In this document: piece by piece, positions 14,980 to 27,513 of the stretch | How positions within the stretch are numbered: the stretch's first letter is position 1 | Layout: each line of letters opens with the position of its first letter | Assembly: GCA_949318235.1 (NCBI GenBank) | Contig: OX439131.1 | Span: 13,748,428 to 13,812,427 of the forward strand | Origin: Ecdyonurus torrentis | Taxonomy: Eukaryota > Arthropoda > Insecta > Ephemeroptera > Heptageniidae | Length of the DNA stretch: 64,000 nt | Direction of reading: 5' to 3' | Notes under the pieces: model-generated | Database searches by the model: none | Told to the model about the DNA's origin: nothing | What the model saw: only the letters and a program-made list of their open reading frames with translations | Program-made: the position numbers and the translations under genes

Positions 14980-17588
14980 TTAAACGTCATGAGATGCAAC
15001 ACTATCATAAAACACTTAATATTGTAATTTGTAGTGCAAAAATACAAAGTATTTTTAAAAGAACGAAATAGAAATATTTTTATTGACGCAGGCAGTTCAT
15101 AGCAACATTGTTTAACAAAAAACAATAACCTTTTTAGCTGATGCATTTTTTGTTATGTTTGTAGGATTAATCAAGTTAATAATATTAATAATAAAAGAAT
15201 TTCTGACGAGAAATTATAATAATAAAATATACATGAAAATTAAAACATTTTGAAGCGGTAATAATTCGTTCTTGAAGAACTAAATCATCTGAAAATAATG
15301 TTCTTAATTTTCACATACGGCACTGAATATTTTGTGGTTATACAGAAAATTAGATTGTATAGTTTAAATTTAACTATACACGTGGTCATTCTTTGTATAT
15401 AACTCCTCCTGCGAGTGTAAAATCGCGTACGTATATGTTGTATTAGTTTATAATTACATCAGTTTAGAGATAGCATACAATGACGCATTCCAGTGACATG
15501 TAGTAAATTTAGCTGAAAACTTTTTTTTTCTTTTAAGATTACAGTACATTATTTAGAGATATTAGGAGCAAAAAGCACTTCATGTTCTAACATTAAAAAA
15601 ATAAATAAAAAAGTAACTTTTATAATGTTGAAATAATATATTTACAATATTAACCTTACTGGTTATGAGAAAATTATAGTTCAAGCAGTGTGTATAAATA
15701 TGTATAGATATATAATTATATACGTTTAATTATGCCTCGGCTATAATATTTTTGATTTCATGTTTCACCTATTACATACTTCTAGTAAATTATATAAATA
15801 TCTTTAATATAATTTTTTAAGATATATTTTATACACGTATAAAGGATATATACAAAACATATATTCTCGAATCTGAATAATTTTAAAGTAGCTTTCAGAA
15901 CTGTTAATTTTTGGGTCAATATTATTATGCTCTATTCTATAAAACAATTTTTATCGTGTCACTTTATTTCTGTAAAAAAAAAAAATAGGAAGTAAAAATT
16001 GATAGGGTTTATAACGCCTAGATGATTAATTTATACCTATAGAATGTCTATAGTGGATAGAAGTTGATGAAATTAAAAATAGAAGTCCTCAAATTTTTAA
16101 CAAAAATTCTGTAAGCTAATTATCTATGTCATGAATGCTTTAACACGTTATAGCACGTACTAAAGGAAACATTATTTTAATGCATATGTGCAGTACTTGA
16201 CATTTATATTATACTTAAAAATTATATGTAATTAATTACATTGTATGTATATGCACCATGTTCAACAATGTATAGAGGATGTTAACTGTATACATATAGT
16301 ACACAACATACTATGTATTTGTTAGTATATGGATCATACATAAACATAAAGTGTCCTACCTAACACATAGAAAATTAGGTACAGTATTTACACCAATTGC
16401 AGTTTAATAGCGGAGCGTGTACTGTACGTGCTATAGTCAAATTACAGCTATAGGCAGTGTAGAAAATGGCACTAACGTCCACTAATTTGTTATGCTCTGG
16501 CATCGCGGAACAATTATTAATTATTATTATCATTATTATTTTGAAAACTTTTGCACTTATTAAATATTATTTTACAACAAAAATAGTCATAGCATAGAGC
16601 AAACATAGTTTTTATATATACGTAAATTATGTGGAATGCAATGCAAATTCTCTATACTTTCTTTAAACGAATGTGCCAAATTTTATTGATATATATTATT
16701 ATATTATTATTATTTTTAATTATGTTTAGTATAAAATTGTCCCTTTCGTTCCTCTGCCAACTGCTTATTTACTATATACTTTGAAAATTTACAATTTATT
16801 TATTTCACTCTCAGGAAATAAAATAAAATACGAACCGCGCAGTAAAATATACTCGAATTGTAAAATTCTTGATTCAACTATATTAATTTTTCCTCAAAAA
16901 GTTTATTTTTTTTTAATTGATTGTTTTATTAGTGTAAATAAATAATAATGCTATTATTAACATTCATTCAATCATATCTTATAATGAAGGTTACAGAGGA
17001 GCGCGCTAGCATATCACAGCTATATTATACGAGGTGTTAAAAAAACGTGCTCCCACTTATTAATACGCGATAATTCTTAGTATGGAGTATGCTGTAAATA
17101 TTTCCACATAGCATTTCAATATTCCCTTTCATCTCAATCGTCACATAATATAGATCATCCAACTACATATGGCATCAAATTGACTATATATCTACAAAAC
17201 TTCATTAAATGTTTGTCGCGTGTGCTTTCAATGAAATTATTCTCGTTTAAATGATTTGGTTAGAGTTTGTTACCTTTAATGTATATATGTACTGTTCATA
17301 CTATTATGTGTAAAATTATTTAATATGTGAAAATGAGTAGAAAGGAAATAATACACTCTCTATTTGAAAGGAAATAATAATAATGAATAAACTTAAATAG
17401 CATCCACATTGTTATAATTTGCATTATATGTATTTAATAAATGTATAAAAGTAAAAAGATAACACTTTAATTAAAAAATATGATTATAATAATATTATGA
17501 TGTTTTATGAAGGCATATAATATACAACATTCAACAGAGCATAGAGAAGCCCAAAAGTTATATTTTCAAAAGACAAAAAATGGCAGCA

Positions 17589-17591
<3 letters not shown>

Positions 17592-17652
<61 letters not shown>
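17592..17652. repeat. (CT)n microsatellite
   Basis: About 30 units. Confidence 0.95.
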
Positions 17653-17654
<2 letters not shown>

Positions 17655-18187
17655 TTTCTTCATGATGTACCTGATAAAATAAAAAATTAAACAACTTCTT
17701 TAAAAATAAACTTTTGAAGACAACATTAAAATTTCAGACAGCAGGATCATATAGTGACTAATAATATAATTAGAAGGTATATAACAAAAAAAAAAGGTTA
17801 ATTTTTCCCCCTTATAAAATCAATGGGTGAAAAAAAATATATATAATAAAAAACAAAAATAAACCCTGCTTTATTTTTAAATACTTTTCTTTTTGTCACA
17901 TTGAATATAGAGTTTGATTTTACTATATCTATTTTGTTTCTCTTTTTGTTTCTATATTTTTTAATTTAAGTAAACATTTGAACTTGAGCTTTTTCTCACA
18001 CTGAAACTGAGTGTATAATATGTGAACTATAAATATACTTGTATATTAATAGAACAAAAAAATCTATACATTACTTGCTATAAAGACTCTCTTTGTCACA
18101 ATGCCATTAAAATTAACTTTACCTTAAAATACCATTATTATTATTTTTATCATATATATAAATAAAGGAAAACAATCATTGAGGTTG

Positions 18188-18551
18188 GATATGATAAAAT
18201 TAAAAGGAAGGGATACAGGAAACCAGTAAAGGGGCTTTACCATAAATAGTGAAGTGATGTCCTATATTATAGCAAGTTGAAAATATTGCTGGCACAGAGA
18301 TAATAAAAGCACACTGATAGCTGTTGGACACAATACTACTCCAAGAGAAGCAGAGCATATATGTGTGTAGGTGTGCCTTTTGTCAGCCTTTGAGAGAACA
18401 GAGAACTATAGTATAGAAGTCATCAATGTGTTTACTATATCCCTACCATAGCAAGATTTTCAACAAACTATACGACATAATATCTCTTTTCATTGGTTTA
18501 TAAGTCCCTTGCCGTTTTCCTCTATTGTCTTTTCCCTTTTATCATATCTAT
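18188..18551. mobile_element. Foldback repeat, K family
   Basis: The outer ends are GATATGATAAAATTAAAAGG on the left and the near-complement CCCTTTTATCATATC on the right. Inside, TGAAAATATTGCTGGCACAG (left) faces AGCAAGATTTTCAACAAAC (right). It has the same organisation and core as the copies in DTWD2 introns. Confidence 0.65.
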
Positions 18552-18787
18552 AAATGGACAAAATTAGTAGGGAGTAATTGAACAAATGTACTTTTGTATT
18601 TTTTGTTCTCATGACGTCTAGGAGGATATTGAATTGGTGAACCAAATAACTTTGCATGCCCACTTCATAATTCAACTTTTTTTTTTTCTAGCTTGTCAGG
18701 GATGGAATGGTATCATGATAATGATATTGATGCTTTAAATAAAAATAATAATTAGAAAATAAACCAATGAATGGTAGCACACACAAT

Positions 18788-18962
18788 TACTGGCGGACGA
18801 GTTAGTAAACAAATTTAAAACAATAACATCTCTTGAACCAATTAAGCTAGATGGATGAAATTTGAAAACTTGTTTATACAAAGGACTGAACTCAATGGTG
18901 ACAACAAAATTGCCTTCAAGTCAATATTTCTTAAGGTGCCATCAAATGAGAATCAACCATTT
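18788..18962 (+). repeat. Dispersed repeat, copy 1
   Basis: Similar over about 170 bp to the reverse complement of 42396-42575. Shared landmarks are GATGGATGAAATTTGAAAAC, CAATGGTGACA and AAGGTGCCATCAAATGAGAA. It is an old transposable-element fragment of unknown class. Confidence 0.5.
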
Positions 18963-19313
18963 CCATTGATATAGCATGGAAAAGCCATTAGACTCTCAAT
19001 AATTGTGCCACGACTATAAACAATAAAAATTTCATCTAGAACAATTATATAGAAGCTATTAAAAAAATAAAAACTACCAAATTTATTGGTGACTGATGAA
19101 ATGTATTTTTATTTTAATGTACAAGACACTGGTTACAGAGATTTTTTTATTTAATTTATTCTGATAAGGCAGAAATGAAATTTTTTCATAATATCACATA
19201 AGAGTTTGGTGCACAAGGAAAAACATTATTGCATTTTTGTTTATCACTTTCAACACGATGACAATGTATTCAACTACTCATTTTCAAAATTTCAATTTGT
19301 AACAAATACTTAA

Positions 19314-19967
19314 AGGGGTAGTCATTGTGCTATCAAGCCTCCCGAAAACATGATCTCTAAATTTTAATTATTAACGTGCTGAGAGCAAAAGCCGTTACAG
19401 TGACCCAGAACCTTACACAGCTAAAACTTGCTCTCATGTTAGCTTGGCGAGAGTGGGAGTTACTCTTATTTTTGCGCTGGATACTTGACGTATGATATAT
19501 GTTATATATCGATGTTGTTGCGTACAATATGTGTATCTAGTTTTTTGTCACGCGAAGCAAAATATGTAAGTCGCTTCCAAACATTATGCAGATGGTGCTC
19601 AACTTTCACATATTGCTTCGAGTGACAAAAACGAGATACACATTTTGCTACAAGTAAAAAATAAAGAGATAGACATTTTGCTAACTGTGTCAAAAAACGA
19701 GATACACATATTGTTCGCAACAAAATCGATATATAAAATATGTTTTTACAGCTACAGATACATATTCATTAAGGATAAATTAAAATAAGAGTAACTCAAG
19801 CTCACGTCAAGCTAGCGTGAGAGCAATTCTTAGCTGTGGTGTAGGTTTGGGGTCACAGCAACGGCTTTTGCTCTCAGCGCATTAATAATTAAAATTTGAT
19901 ATCGCGTTTTCAGGAGGTTTGATAACACAACGATCACTATTAAAAAAGTCATTTTTGACTATACCCT
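19314..19967. mobile_element. TTAA-flanked nested-palindrome MITE
   Basis: TTAA sits at 19310-19313 and 19968-19971. The ends are AGGGGTAGTC and, on the other strand, AGGGTATAGTC, with the right arm carrying a short extra segment. Homologous arms of about 160-180 bp include GCTGAGAGCAAAAGCCGTT (left) and AACGGCTTTTGCTCTCAGC (right). The centre holds a second inverted pair (TATATATCGATGTTGTTGCG / CGCAACAAAATCGATATATA) around repeats of an AAACGAGATACACAT-type motif. TTAA sites are the hallmark of piggyBac-type insertion. No open frame. Confidence 0.72.
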
Positions 19968-20807
19968 TTAAAACTTTGTACAATTAAGACCTTACATAAT
20001 ACACAATTAGTCCTATGGGATCATTGTCATTTTATTGCTTTCCAAAACACATCAGATCACTTTATTATTATTAATGTTGTAAATATTATATGATAAATCT
20101 AGATAAATTTAAATTAACATATAAATACATAACACAAATAATAACAGACATAAAATTTACCTACTCTAAATATTTTTAAATGAAAACACACATCAAAACA
20201 AAATAACAAAAATGTACTATTATATGATTTTCTTACAAATTTAATAGATATAAGCAGTATAATATGTAATACACTAAATTTGGGGGAGGGGAAATAATAC
20301 AGGATGACAAATGGTATTCTAGTAAGACTTAACCAATTAACATTATGATGATAGAAACAACTCATTAGAAAACTGAGAAAAGAAAGGTATTAATGACAGG
20401 TACGCAGGTGCCATTATGCAAAAAGTCTCAATCCTTGTTATCTAGTTATATGTGTTAAAATTCATGCATTTAATTTTGATCTTGGTTAAAAATGATTTTC
20501 TCTCTCTTTTACAAGGTGTTCCTGCCAGCTAATGCTCCTCTTTCCCCAATTTTACCAATCATGAGTTTTACCTATGATTTACTTACTGTTATTTTTATTT
20601 GCCAAGGATCACAAAGTCAATTTTTTATTAATTACAATTAACATTATTTTCATTAAATTACAAATAAAAAATTACACATAAGTAAAAAGAAAATAACAAT
20701 ATATTATAGGCTATGTCTACCAGAGCCTCACTAAGCATAGGTTTTAGTTACTACAATAGTTTGATTATTTTTATTTAGACTAAAATTATTGCATCTCAAA
20801 TGATAAT

Positions 20808-21019
20808 GTATATCGCTGGCCGCGCGTCTAAATGGGAAAAAAGCAATTTTCATGAACCGCGCGAGTGGTGAATATACACCTTTCATGGCCGTCGCGGCCG
20901 TATGCTCACAGCACATGATATTCGCCACTCGCGACGGCCGTGAAAGGTGTATATTCACCCTTCGCGCGGTTCATGAAAGTTGCTTTTTCCCCATTTAGAC
21001 GCGCGGCCAGCGATATACA
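20808..21019. mobile_element. GC-rich perfect-arm hairpin element
   Basis: Arms of about 86 bp run from TGTATATCGCTGGCCGCGCG to its complement CGCGCGGCCAGCGATATACA with few mismatches, around a loop of about 35-40 bp. Each arm carries CpG-dense blocks (GGCCGCGCG, ACCGCGCG, GGCCGTCGCG) in otherwise very AT-rich DNA. It has no coding capacity. It looks like a recently inserted MITE or a palindromic satellite unit. Confidence 0.75.
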
Positions 21020-21751
21020 AAAAAGGAGTTAGTATTACTTAATTTATATTGCCATTGCACCTTTTGAAAATTGAACAAGTTGCATGTTTCTAGAAAATAC
21101 AATGAACAAGTTATTAATTTGGTTTCTTGGAAGCAAAATGTGCACCTTCATAGACATTTACATTTGATTTGTATACTTTGCTTTTGCAGAACCTAGACTT
21201 GCTCATTTTACTTTTACAGAACAAATGTGTTCCATTTTAAGTCACAACAACGATATAAACATTACAACTGATGCATTCTATTAAATAATTACAAATGAAC
21301 TGTTGAAAACCACCCTCACCTTGTTTTCAATTGTTTATTGCTACAGGAAATAAGATACAATTAGTTTTATTTTGATCAACGTATGAGCATTACCTGATTA
21401 CATACTATTATTGCTTCAATGAAAATACACATCAAAATACCTCAACGGAGGGGAAAATGTGCAGTGCTTCTACAGCAGGAAATCTATGTCATGTATGCAT
21501 ATGAGTAAAATTTAGCATTTCTACTCGCATGAGCATTTTTAATAATTTATATAATATATGACAAGGCTTTTAAATGCTTGAACGTGTATAATTACAATAA
21601 AAAAGTCATAAAGACTAATGCTATTACTGTTACTTATTTTTTCTCTTCTTCTTTTCTTTTTCTTATAATTACTTATTTATTGATCCAATTGTCATTCTGG
21701 ATAATGCAGACCTAGCTGTAAATTTATGTTACTTAAATCAGATAAACTTTT

Positions 21752-22033
21752 AACTATATATAGTAAGGAAATAATAGAGAAACCGGCAAGTACATTAACA
21801 TGATGAAGTCCATAGCAAGTGAACATCTTGATGGTACAGCTGATGACATGATTAAGATGTTTCAAAGACAAAAGCCCTTTTTTTTTAGTTGCTTAGAGTG
21901 TACATTCCAAGTGTTGCCCTCAAAACAACTTAATTGATGTACATATTTATATGTATTAACTGTGCTATCAAGATCTTTATCATAATAAGGCACTTGTTGG
22001 TTTCCCTATTTTTTCCCTTTGATAATATATCCA
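21752..22033. mobile_element. Foldback repeat, K family
   Basis: The left arm GAGAAACCGGCAAG...CATCTTGATGGTACAGCTG faces the right arm CTGTGCTATCAAGATCTTTA...GGCACTTGTTGGTTTCCC. The inner sequence is short and AT-rich. Confidence 0.65.
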
Positions 22034-23742
22034 ACTGAAATGATTTTAATTTTGTTATTTAATTAGTATTACCTATATATTTTTTTTTATCTATAATATA
22101 TATGGATAAAAAAAATTATCCATCACTAGTAAAGACACATTTGAAGGAAGAACATTGCAATTTTAAAACTGCAATTAGAGTATAATATATCAATAAATGT
22201 TTTAACAAATTTAGATACAAAACACTTAAAAAATGTTTTTAAGTGCATAAAGCGTTTTAAACCACACTCACAGTTATTATTATTTAAGATAACAAACTAC
22301 TTTTTAGCCTTTTTATTGTGTATTTTTAGTAAACATTAATTCCACTATTTATCTCATTATACATTATGCATTTGCAAAAAAGAGTTTCTTATGTACTGTA
22401 CTGTAAGTAAAAACAATATCTTACAGATTTTTTTATATATAAATTATTCTACAGTTTTCTAATCTAATTTGAAAAAACAAACAAACTAGAATACAGTTAT
22501 CAATGCACTGGTAACAACTTTTATCATATCGTATAATTTATTTATTTATTGACTCAAGAAACGCAATAGCCAGCTTTGCAATGATTACATATTAGGACAA
22601 AAAATAGCACTAAATATAACAGGATAAATTACTTACTAGTTGCATGATAAATTTGAGTTATTATTTTAAAATGGTGAGCTTTGTTTTTAATTATAAGGGG
22701 TAAAAAGAACTTTAATAAAGCTCTTCTGTCGTTGATGTTTATCATTTTCAAGTTCCCTTTTATATTTCGATGATAGGGAAAAGGAAAGGATGTCAATATT
22801 AATAATAATAAAAAAATAATAATTAAAAATAAAATAATAATAATTTTTAGAGAATTGTAGGTAGCGAGTTTAGAGCTCATTGAATATAAAATTAATAAAA
22901 CGCAATGTTTCTCTCATTTATATTGTTAATTGTGACTTGGGATCAAATGTTTTACACAGCATTTGTGCTGAAAAATTGCACTTGCAATCAAGTTCATCTG
23001 CTTCTGTTGCACAGGACAGGCTCCTCCCAAAACATCTGTTATTTTATTTCTAAGCAGACTTGCATGGTTCCCTTGAAGCAGGTATATATATGATGACACC
23101 ACTTCCTACCCATGACAGTAACAATTTACTTTCATATGGGATAAGTGAAAAACAAGAAAGCGTGAGAGAAGCCTGTATTACAGAAGTTGATGAGCTTGAT
23201 TATAGCTTTATGAAGAAAAAAAATGACAAAAAACCAATGCCTACAGATAAATTATAGTTTTGCAACCCAACTTGAGCAATTTAAAGCATTTCAAAATGCT
23301 TTTAAAATGAATATTATACTATACTCTATCTCATAGATATTTAGGCCACTCCCCCATTTCAAGCAATGTTTATAATTTACCTTTGCTACACCTCATGAAC
23401 AAGATGAGCAGGTGTGTAAATTGGCAACAACGCTAGCGTGCTGTTGCCTACCTCAAGCTACCTGTATTATAAATGAAATCACACAATACACAGGTAAAAA
23501 TAGGTGATAATAATTGGAATAAATTATTACAAATGTGGCAATGCTGTCTGGAGGTATGTAGGTGGTGGCTTATAGATCAATTTAGATGTGAGACAGAATA
23601 GCTTTCAGCAGTAAACTCCAGGAGAAAACCTAGTGTGTCTTTGACAGTCCTTACAGACTAACAGAGAGAAACTATGAATTTTCAGTACAAAATGCTGTGT
23701 AGAAACACCCATTAATTGATAATTGCAACACCCAATGGTTTT

Positions 23743-23745
<3 letters not shown>

Positions 23746-23787
<42 letters not shown>
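23746..23787. repeat. Poly(T) run of 42
   Basis: The longest homopolymer in the window. On the minus strand it could be the tail of a retroposed copy, but no source sequence is recognisable. Confidence 0.92.
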
Positions 23788-23790
<3 letters not shown>

Positions 23791-24138
23791 ATACACAACT
23801 TAAAGAATTAAACTTTTTTCTACAATATTTTGTAAAAACAATCAAGATTACAATAAAATGTATGAAATAAATAGAAACAAAATATAATAATGAGAAACAC
23901 AAAAGTTCATAAAAAATAATAATAATAAACGTATGTAATATTTACATACATACTTAAAATAAAAGATGCTAGCTTTCAATGATGCTATACCTAATTTGGA
24001 TTGGATATTTTACCATTTAAAGTAAAAGAGAGTGTTTTTCTCATTAGAAAACCATTGAAAATATAGCAAAAATGATCATAATAACAACAACGATTAAAAA
24101 TTGAATACAATTTTAGTGTACATACCAAATTTATCATG

Positions 24139-24435
24139 TCAACTATTAGGTTTATTAAAAGAATGATTTTGTATTTTCTTACGAGTTCTTCGACCCACTG
24201 GTTTTCTATATTCTCCAAGATCTAGAAGCAACTCTTTGCTCTGATGTGGCACAGCTCCGTGACCCAGCTGGAAGGTACAAAGGGCATGCAGGGGCTTGAG
24301 AAGTTGTTCACACAACCCAGGATGACCTTCAAGCACTCCAAGGGCATGAGCAACAGCCTCCAGAGTGGAGACACATCCTTCGTTTGGCTGAGTTCTAATC
24401 ACATAATCACTCCCTCTTGGCATCTGAAGTTTTAC
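24139..24435 (-). CDS. DTWD2: DTWD2 coding exon 4 (terminal)
   Basis: Residues 161-258 and the stop codon. The acceptor is TTAAG before 24435. It encodes [19 protein letters not shown] and a leucine-rich helix ending LCTFQLGHG, then a basic tail ([11 protein letters not shown], 237-247), as in DTWD2 of other animals. I see no AATAAA close behind the stop on the minus strand. Confidence 0.93.
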   Translation of the reverse strand, partial: VKLQMPRGSDYVIRTQPNEGCVSTLEAVAHALGVLEGHPGLCEQLLKPLHALCTFQLGHGAVPHQSKELLLDLGEYRKPVGRRTRKKIQNHSFNKPNS

Positions 24436-24858
24436 CTTAAATCAAGAAAGTTAAAAAATTTGTTGTATGTTCACTACTTTTTTCTATCCAATAATGAATA
24501 GTTAATTAAGGAAACATTGAGATATTAAGGAAAATAAAACATCACAGTTTGGTATGATAAATTTGAAAGAAAGTAATGAGAAAAGAACTGCACAGGTCTT
24601 ACCATAGGGAAGAGAGTCCCATAGTTTGGTGAAAATCTTGCTAGCGTAGAGATAACACATATTGGGTATTTTTCGGCTTGGGCACTCAAATACAAATGAA
24701 AACGGAGTGTAGGGCCGTCATCAAAGTTTCTTTCTGAGTCTGTAAGGAGGAAGGCAAGACACAACTTTTCACTTGGAGTTTAGTGTTGAAAGCTATCCAA
24801 TATGTGACAGGTTTTTTTTTGTCTCTGTGCTAGCAAGATTTTCACCAAACTATTATGG

Positions 24859-24932
<74 letters not shown>

Positions 24933-27481
24933 ACTATGCTGGTTTCTCTCATCATTTTCTTTTAAATTTACCACAAGGAAAAATTGACTTTGTTATATTT
25001 TTATATCCTTTTATTTGTCATTCCTAAAAATGGCTAATCAAAATATTTGACTAAAAAAAAAATAATAATAATAAAAATAAGAACAGAGATAAAGTTGCAA
25101 ATTTGGGGAGTGGGAAATAGTGAGCATCAGCATACAGTACACAGCCCTTGTTTGAGCCACAACCATCATATCATGAATAAAACTTTCTCATTTAGCATTT
25201 GAAAAGTTTACACGAAGAACATGAACTTATTTGCTTCTCTTTTTATTTTATTTTTATTATTGTTTTAATATCTTTGACCTTGTGAAATGTTCAATCAAGT
25301 CCACAACAGCCTTCAAAATAGACAGTTAACCTTTATTATTATTGTATTATTATTTTTTTATTAAATGGGGATCTTGTGGGGCTGTGTCTCATTTTTCTTT
25401 TCTTCTCCCTAGATCTTAAAATTGAGAAGCAGGTGAGACAATTTTCAAGATAATACCTCATGTTTTAGGCAGACCATAGAGAATATGTAAAGAGTTAAGC
25501 AGATTAGCATACATTAGGCCTATAGAAATGTTTATTTGCCTGAACCAATCAGATTCAAGAGATTGTTTGGGTAGCCAATAAGAATGCTAGAAAGTTTGGG
25601 TACTTTTAGTGAGTTTTTCAAAATGAATGTATTGCATGTCTACCTAAAACATGAGGTAGTCACTTCTATGTTAAGGTTATCTACCCTAGAAATGACACCC
25701 ATGCCACTAGTGCCTGTGTGAGATTGTGGTAATTAGTGACAATTGTAACACATTACCCACTGCTGGATACAAGTGTTAGTTAGTACAGTACTTGCAATGC
25801 TCACCTGCTTGAGCTGGTGCAGTGGAGTGGAGTTGAAGAAGATTGACTTTGCCTGAGCCCAAGTGCCATCAATAACCACTAGATTGTAAGGCTCAATGTC
25901 CTCACTCAACACTAGCAGGTCTTCTATATGTACAGCTTGCTTACTTGGGTACAAAACTAAGGTGTTGGAGCTATGCAAGATATCAGCAAGTCCTGTGTGT
26001 CTGTAAACATGCAAATTTATCATAAAGCTATGAAATACTGTAGCGTTTAAGTTTGTGTCATAATATATATATTTTTTAATTTTATTGTTGTTTTATGATG
26101 TTCTTGGTAAAAAAATAAATCCTACACAATAATATTAAAATAAAATAAACAGAAAAAGAAAAAGAAAGAGGAAACCAGCAAGAGCCTTCCCATGGTAAAC
26201 AGATGGCATATAATTCAGTGAAAATCTTGCCAATACAAAGATAAGCAACACGTCAGTGGTTTCAGACACAATGATCCAAAAGAAATGGCGTATGTGTGTG
26301 TTTGTCAATCTTTTCAGAGTTCGAGCAACTAAAAAATATAGTTTCTCGAAGTCTTTTAGAGTTGGAGCAAAGGAAATAATAGGGAAACTAAGAAGTGCTT
26401 TACCACAATGAAGCCCATAGCTGGTAGAAGATCTTAATAGCACAGTTAATACTAATATTTACATTTATTAAGACATTACAATAACAACAGCCCACTTCTT
26501 CAGTTGCTTAAGGTAAGAGTGTATTGAGCAACGGAAGAGGAGGGCTGTTGCCATCAAAAAGCCTTTATGTAAATATTAGTGTTAACTGTATCATCAAGAT
26601 CATCAAACTTTATCGTGGTAAGGCGCTTTTTGGTTTTCCTATTCTTTCCTTTGATAATATAACTCAGAAACACATGATAAACATAGAAATGGTTTTTACT
26701 TCCTAATTAATTATTAAAACCAATAATGTAATTAATAAGGAAAGGTTAAAACCATTTTGGTTTGAATTAATAATCAAAGAAAAGGCTAGGAGAAACCACA
26801 AGCGCCTTACCATGATCAGGTCCATGGTGAAAATCTTGATGGCACTCCTGATGGAAAATCCTGTGCCATCAAGATTTTCATCAAGGTACAGACCTCATCG
26901 TGGTAAGGCACTTGTTGGTTTCTCCTATTTTTTTCTTTGATTATTATTACGTCTAATAAGTTAATCATCTATGTGCTAGCAAGATTTTTACTAAACTATA
27001 TTAATAGTATTATGTAGCATCATTTTTCGGTATGGTAAAATGTCTTTGCTGGTTTCCTCTATTCTTTCCTTTTAATTTTATCATATTCAATAGCAATAGT
27101 TTTTTTTTTTTAATCTATTCCACACAGAATTATAGATATGATAAGTAGGCTCTGCACACAAAGACTAACAAGAGAGTTCTAGTGTCTTTATGTAGGTATG
27201 TACAGTGGACTTAAAATAAAAAGTTACTATTCAAAATTGATCCATATTTGCGCGCCACAAAATATTATGAGTAAACGAGAGATCTCGCTATTTATGTAAA
27301 TAATATTGAGATGTTAGGCACGAAGTTCGGAAAAAGAAGACGAAGATTGACGAAGAAGAGAAGAAGTTGCTTCTATGATCGCGCTCAGGTAATCAGCTCG
27401 CATCGCCAGCAAGTCAAACAATTCTCGTGCTGCCCAACTAAACCTGTCTTTTGTTTGCTCTCTATCTCTGCCACTGTCTCG

Positions 27482-27513
<32 letters not shown>

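Larger units (their letters stand above)
18552..24138. other. Repeat-rich, no supported gene
   Basis: Contains the 18788 dispersed repeat, the TTAA element, the GC-rich hairpin, the K-family copy at 21752 and a small hairpin GGCAACA...TGTTGCC (23423-23448). A short plus-strand frame at 23090-23257 is the only coding-like stretch. Confidence 0.6.
26135..27090. mobile_element. Outer K-family foldback repeat split by two nested copies
   Basis: The left arm (about 26135-26260, GAGGAAACCAGCAAGAGCC, GTGAAAATCTTGCC) pairs with the right arm (about 26975-27090, GCTAGCAAGATTTTTAC, TTGCTGGTTTCCTC). Between them sit two self-contained foldback copies of the same family at 26365-26665 and 26768-26948, which implies later insertion into the first. 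All lie in DTWD2 intron 2. Confidence 0.6.

Noticed and set aside
24244..24501. Plus-strand frame of 85 codons
   Set aside because: Antisense shadow of DTWD2 exon 4.
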